Origin: Bacteroidales bacterium | GTDB lineage: Bacteria > Bacteroidota > Bacteroidia > Bacteroidales > WCHB1-69 | NCBI GenBank assembly: GCA_017527945.1 | Contig: JAFXPL010000170.1 | Coordinates: 1 to 55,453 of the forward strand | Direction of reading: 5' to 3' | Length of the DNA: 55,453 bases | In this document: in pieces, positions 53,101 to 55,453 of the stretch | Position numbering within the stretch: position 1 is the stretch's first letter | Layout of the letters: the number at the start of each line of letters is the position of its first letter | Translations under genes and position numbers: made by a program | Notes under the pieces: model-generated | Seen by the model: the letters and a program-made list of their open reading frames with translations, nothing else | The model's database searches: none | What the model was told of the DNA's origin: nothing

Positions 53101-55194
53101 ACGCACAACTCCTGGACGGTGTTCTACAAGGCTGCCAACGATGCCAACTGGCTGTCTGCCACGTCCAACCAGACCACCACGACCATCACCGGCCTGAGCA
53201 GCGAAACGCAGTACGAGGTGTATGTCATCACCAACTGCAGCGTTTCCGACAGTGTGGCCGACGCCACGCAAACGGTGAGCTTCACCACTTTGGTCTCCTG
53301 CCCGGCTCCGGCCTCCATCACCTTCTCGAATGTCACCACGGACGCGGCTGACGTCAGCTGGGTGTCCCTCGGCAGCGCTTCGGAATGGGAGCTGGAATAC
53401 GGTCTGCACGGCTTCGCACAGGGCAGCGGCACGATGGTGAATGCCTTGACCTCCCAAGTCTATACGATTCAGAACCTCAGCCCGAGCACGCAGTATGACG
53501 TGTATGTACGCTCCCTCTGCGGTGTCGGCGACGAGAGCGCCTGGACGGGCCCGGTGAGCTTCAACACCGCCTGCGGTCCGATTTCCGTGGCCACCACGCC
53601 GTGGAGCACGGGCTTCGAGGGCACCGACGACCAGATCCTCAACTGCTGGGTCTCCGCCGCCACGGGCTACCGCAACGGCCACACCTACCCGCACATCGAG
53701 CCCACGTCCTTCATCGCGCACACGGGCTCCAGCGCCTTGGAAGTCGCTTTCGGCAGCATCGTGACCGCCCTTCCGCTCTTCGTGGAGGACATCGACCTGC
53801 TGCAAGTCTCCTTCTGGGCCTACAACAACCACTGGAGCGTGCAGAACGCCGTCCTGGAGCTGGGCTACATGACCGACCCGTATGATTCCTCGACGTTCGT
53901 TTCCCTGCAGACGCTTACGGACCAGACCTACACGCAGACGACGAGAACCTTCGCCGACCTGGCCGGCCTCAACCTGCCGACCACCACGCGCATCGCGTTC
54001 CGCTACATCCCAGTGAACGGCTCCTCCGACCTCACCTCCTGGTACGTCGATGACATCGAAGTGTCGTTGGCGACCGCCTCCGAGTGTGACGCACCCACCG
54101 GCTTAGCCGTGAGCAACATCACGGACAACGCCGCCACCGCCACCTGGACCGCCGGCGGCTCCGAGACCGCCTGGAACGTGCAGTACAAGACCGCTTCCGC
54201 CACCAACTGGACGGACGCCACCGCCTCCACGACCTCCTACACGATGTCCGGTCTGACAGCCGGCACGGCCTACCAGGTGCGTGTACAGGCCATCTGTGGC
54301 GACGGCAACGTCAGCCTGTGGACCGCTCCGGTGGACTTCACCACCACGGGCGGCACGACCATCACCGACCCGACCGTGACGACCACGGCCGCCACGGCGG
54401 TCGCGCAGACCAGCGCCACGCTGAATGCCACCATTACGAACCCCGACAACGTGACCATCGTGACCAAGGGCTTCCAGTGGAAGCAGACGGCCGGCGGCAC
54501 CTACGCCACCGTGCTGGCAACGGGCAACAACTTCGAGTACAACCTCACCGGTCTGACGGCCGGCACTGGCTACACCTATCGCGCGTTCATCACCTTCAGC
54601 GGTCAGACGGTCTATGGCAACGAGATGACCTTCACCACGCTTGAGCAGGGTGTCGAGCCGTGCGACGTGCCGACCGGCCTGACGGTTGCCAGCGTGGAGA
54701 ACCATGCCGTGACCGTGACCTGGGACGCCAACCCCAACGTGAACAGCTGGAACATCCGCTACCGCAAGGCCAACGAGGGTTCCTGGAGTTCCGCCACCGC
54801 CAGCACCAACAGCTACACACTCTCCGATTTGGACGGCGACACCGACTACGAAATCCAGGTGCAGGCCGACTGCGGCGACGGCAACCAGAGCGACTGGACG
54901 GCTTCCGCCACCGCACACACCACCAACGTGGGCATCAGCAGCTGGTTAGAGAACAGCGTGAAGGTGTTCCCCAACCCGGCGAATGACTTCGTCAATGTAC
55001 AATGTACAATGTATAATGTACAATTAGGTGCGGATCTGCACGTGTTTGATGTGTACGGCAAATTGGTGCAGACCGTCCCGATGACGGGCGAAACCACGAT
55101 CCTCAACATCTCCACCCTCGCCGACGGCATGTACTTCGTGCGCGTGACCACGGAAGCGGGCGCTGTGACGAAGACGTTCGTGGTGAAGAGATAA
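47146..55194 (+). CDS. Giant secreted adhesin: beta-helix, Ig-like, jelly-roll and FN3 repeats, T9SS sorting domain
   Basis: 2682 residues. A signal peptide (ending RAQAQ, residue 24) is followed by a GLUG-like beta-helix (about 80-300), a short Ig-like domain (330-400), then alternating choice-of-anchor-J/cleaved-adhesin jelly rolls (near 483, 1015, 1274, 1795, 2148; starts such as LPYTEDFE, with FYIDDVTIDY at the end) and about nine fibronectin type III domains (near 640, 922, 1181, 1435, 1703, 1957, 2051, 2313, 2505). Two extra jelly-roll-like segments follow the FN3 domains near 727 and 1551. The T9SS type A tail (2604-2682) matches that of the first gene. Likely a surface adhesin or glycan binder. 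No catalytic site seen. Confidence 0.9.
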   Translation: MKKLLLIGVMSLLVLAGFVPRAQAQTVWDGTADISWYDATQTSFDISTPEQLAGVAQLVNSGTSFQGVALNLTADIWLNSTGDSTNNWTPIGGGSPTGESPSNGYAFKGNFNGHGHSIYNLYCDKGSTFHAGLFCALENPCTIDSLVMVNPVLKSRGMMGCIAGFPRGSNSVYVRHCLVINARIVGENTSGSNNIGGIFGATYPNSGSTYIENCGVTGSITGHYPGGIAGNAERSYITNAYFAGDLFAYSTNFGGMTAHGGDRTNCYSYANILSSTSQSSASSHGTSVSQAEMQSPNMIALLGSAFTMDFGINNGYPVMSYMPGVNPAVAEICNGESVTLTAHGLDSYQWNTGANTESITVTPSTTTTYTVTGLYNGTSATLSSTITVYPQAFVTAAIMAGSDGLVHGTVTPDTSYVACMGSDNVTITVTPDAGYRIESVTLNGDEVYGDVFGPGEQTLTINPNGTLGEVKIYLSKCAIVTLPFTEDFEAYASSQVPECYTRISSTTYPYVYSYSSYAHSGSKCIYTYLSSTSNQYMLVLPKMFDMNTYPMENLMVNFWARTSNVNNSVTVGVMSDPTDAGTFTPLQTFTFAATNTYYENTAYFGSAAAGKPYIAFKYNCGSSYTYIYMDDITVDVAPTCSPIINLTVDHIYSTNASLHWQPNTVGETVEYVITVTDASGASYTETTTETDYILGNLSEQTAYTVSVQPDCGGDFGAPVTVSFTTPCAAPVEAVNNSYPTSTYSTEGNHFPMSNHYLNSFTEQIYLPGDFNNVSGEFSGMSFQYNDGQVITRTLDIYMAHTADNEFVQNVWATPLDSYVHVYSGPVTFSTAGTDRWVDIAFDTNFYYNGSDNLLLIVNDITGSEVNNSNPKFYTVNTNANRSQCEYSHDTGLGWGINNMPSTGRLHTQVDNIRLTACDPVSCMAPNTLSVGATDAYSAEISWYNPNVSQSVEVEYKASTDADWTSTGTASGTSYLLAGLDANTQYQVRVRSICGSNDYSEWSEAVAFRTECEAIVTLPYSQNFDTDTYGSGTEAYIYCWDRYTTDPSKPVQMYTTSAAHTTPNALRFYDGVNVTNIAIMPKVDESISLNELQVSFWVRSTSESAPVVLELGVMTDKSDPSTFETLDTIPAPYLPNNEYTLVEYSLADYTGYGQYIAFRASNGNGGNNLRLDDVSLDYIPQCQHPVNLTVSNITSETVDLTWSEVGTASAWYVEYGLAGFTPGEGTVENAYDTAYTLSGLNPNTQYDVYVWSDCSGLESTSISTGFRTDCGPIVALPYTEDFETGIYTTSQDNYILCWNRYASDPAHYVYVPSNTYAHGGTHFLDFHWTSNCYNIAIAPALDQSFDVSQLMVNFWACRTGSSGMLEVGVMTDNEADSTFVPIDTIDLTAMSTYTYAEQFVKFNNYTGDGKYIAFRVSNASSCGFYIDDVTIDYAPACSPVNNLAVSEVTGTTAQVSWTPGYFGTVASYTLEYSEADMENWTTIDNIAEASYLLSGLSFSTNYDLRVKPNCDDLSMGDWTTISFHTQCLTGGDATIGDGTTAYNNLPSNSYYNYSYTQQLFLASEIGGPREMESVTFDMTAHVTDRNYSIYLMHTSATSGADWIDASGAQLVYSGTQATHVGPNTFLFTAPFSYNGSDNLLLVVVDMTGSYTSGNTWKTHTAPFTASRYVYQDGSAYSISSTPSSGTSTSSRNNVVFGAECGTSTCASPVVTVSNITSDGATVTWVAGYQESAWEMEYRPLSDTNWVSMGTVTSMAEVITGLNPNTAYKVRLRSVCDGGEYSTWTEVGFTTACGAISAPWFEDFEGYTSSQLVCWETPVTYTSGSSVFPLVYRNYGEAAHSGGNTIEFKGTDNLLVLPEFTNDIHTLRMSFWATHYGSGTSAQVGVITDLNNPTSFVLLGDAGTPGSRGGNGGGNGNYMGPFDFNGIQAASGRIAIRFTGSGSSAGWNLDDFTVELIPNCPSPVKTSVTVTNITSNEADVTWVDNDPTHNSWTVFYKAANDANWLSATSNQTTTTITGLSSETQYEVYVITNCSVSDSVADATQTVSFTTLVSCPAPASITFSNVTTDAADVSWVSLGSASEWELEYGLHGFAQGSGTMVNALTSQVYTIQNLSPSTQYDVYVRSLCGVGDESAWTGPVSFNTACGPISVATTPWSTGFEGTDDQILNCWVSAATGYRNGHTYPHIEPTSFIAHTGSSALEVAFGSIVTALPLFVEDIDLLQVSFWAYNNHWSVQNAVLELGYMTDPYDSSTFVSLQTLTDQTYTQTTRTFADLAGLNLPTTTRIAFRYIPVNGSSDLTSWYVDDIEVSLATASECDAPTGLAVSNITDNAATATWTAGGSETAWNVQYKTASATNWTDATASTTSYTMSGLTAGTAYQVRVQAICGDGNVSLWTAPVDFTTTGGTTITDPTVTTTAATAVAQTSATLNATITNPDNVTIVTKGFQWKQTAGGTYATVLATGNNFEYNLTGLTAGTGYTYRAFITFSGQTVYGNEMTFTTLEQGVEPCDVPTGLTVASVENHAVTVTWDANPNVNSWNIRYRKANEGSWSSATASTNSYTLSDLDGDTDYEIQVQADCGDGNQSDWTASATAHTTNVGISSWLENSVKVFPNPANDFVNVQCTMYNVQLGADLHVFDVYGKLVQTVPMTGETTILNISTLADGMYFVRVTTEAGAVTKTFVVKR

Positions 55195-55231
55195 TCGCGC
55201 GAATCTCGCGTAAATTCTTTATGACAATTGC

Positions 55232-55262
55232 AAAGGGGGATCCGAAAGGGTCTCCCTTTTTT
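55232..55262 (+). terminator. Terminator of the giant adhesin
   Basis: GGGGGATCC (55235-55243), GAAA loop, GGGTCTCCC (55248-55256), then T6: a 9-bp stem. Confidence 0.9.
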
Positions 55263-55263
55263 G

Positions 55264-55314
55264 GTTTCAAGTTTCAGGTTTCAGGTTTCAGGTTTCAAGG
55301 TTCAGGTTTCAAGG
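55264..55314. repeat. Tandem array (TTTCAGG / TTTCAAGG)
   Basis: Seven imperfect 7- to 8-mers between the adhesin terminator and the insertion-sequence end. Confidence 0.8.
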
Positions 55315-55318
55315 CACT

Positions 55319-55453
55319 AGTGTCCCGTTAAAATTGGGACGTGTTATTAATCAAAATTATCAAACAAAGTTGGCTCGTTAAAGCCAAAACGTTCTTTGTC
55401 ATTTTTGAATATAGTTTTGTTGAAGAGATCTTTGAGAGGCGTGGTGTCTGTAA
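55319..55453. mobile_element. Right edge of an insertion sequence (IS4-like, tentative)
   Basis: TAGTGTCCCGTTAAAATTGGGAC (55319-55341) looks like a terminal inverted repeat. It is followed on the minus strand by a transposase-like C-terminus. The rest of the element is outside the window, so the other end and target duplication cannot be checked. Confidence 0.5.
55347..55453 (-). CDS. Transposase C-terminus (partial)
   Basis: An open minus-strand frame of 34 residues ending at 55347 reads DTTPLKDLFNKTIF..DKERFG, with a stop six bases inside the putative terminal repeat. From memory this resembles the C-terminal ends (xTPLxELF...) of IS4-family/DUF4372 transposases common in Bacteroidota. The N-terminal and catalytic parts lie beyond the window, so the family call is weak. 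Confidence 0.5.
   Translation of the reverse strand, partial: TDTTPLKDLFNKTIFKNDKERFGFNEPTLFDNFD

Overview
The window looks like a Bacteroidota chromosome, most likely order Bacteroidales. Four secreted proteins end in type IX secretion (T9SS) type A sorting domains. Many genes and RNA loci are preceded by the Bacteroidetes -7 element TAnnTTTG. Leaders are AT-rich with little Shine-Dalgarno. The gene content (short adk, acpP-fabF-rnc, DUF4159, DUF5106/TlpA-like, FISUMP, LptE with a sigma-54 activator, 470-residue arginine decarboxylase) also fits. Genus cannot be fixed from sequence alone.

Layout. 1-7.7 kb: 3' end of a repetitive T9SS adhesin, then on the minus strand lptE, a sigma-54 activator, a LysM-tailed esterase, and an hdrA-hdrB-alcohol dehydrogenase redox group. 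7.8-14.6 kb, plus strand: C10 cysteine protease, DUF4159 protein, an atypically AT-rich acyltransferase, secreted endonuclease/phosphatase and a long-chain acyl-CoA ligase. 14.6-34.8 kb, minus strand: a 2000-residue alpha-2-macroglobulin, trmH, dnaB (broken by an in-frame TAG), rnc, fabF, acpP, two secreted thioredoxin-fold paralogues, glmM, a LolA-like protein, an EamA transporter, a MurL-like PP-loop protein and dinB. 34.9-44.1 kb, plus strand: T9SS carbohydrate-binding protein, hpt, adk, speA-like decarboxylase, SRP RNA, a YciO/TsaC-type protein, mnmE and a FISUMP protein. 44.1-55.4 kb: a stand-alone EF-G (minus), a probable 6S-like RNA, a 2682-residue FN3/jelly-roll T9SS adhesin, and the edge of an insertion sequence.

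Two things set the region apart. First, it is full of short repeats: two families of multi-hairpin REP-like elements between co-directional genes, low-complexity tandem arrays that often end at start codons, and palindromes translated inside genes (A2M, possibly lptE and glmM, and the two adhesin sorting domains). Second, an essential-looking gene, dnaB, has TAG in place of the Gln codon of its DYLQLM motif, and dinB has no canonical start codon upstream of its first catalytic aspartate. Each could be a point mutation, a base-call error or tolerated recoding.

How genes work together: the envelope genes (lptE, lolA-like, glmM, MurL-like, A2M, T9SS cargo) and the fatty-acid genes (acpP, fabF, acyl-CoA ligase) suggest a housekeeping plus cell-surface region. 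The adh-hdrB-hdrA set suggests alcohol/aldehyde-linked electron transfer through an HdrAB-type complex.
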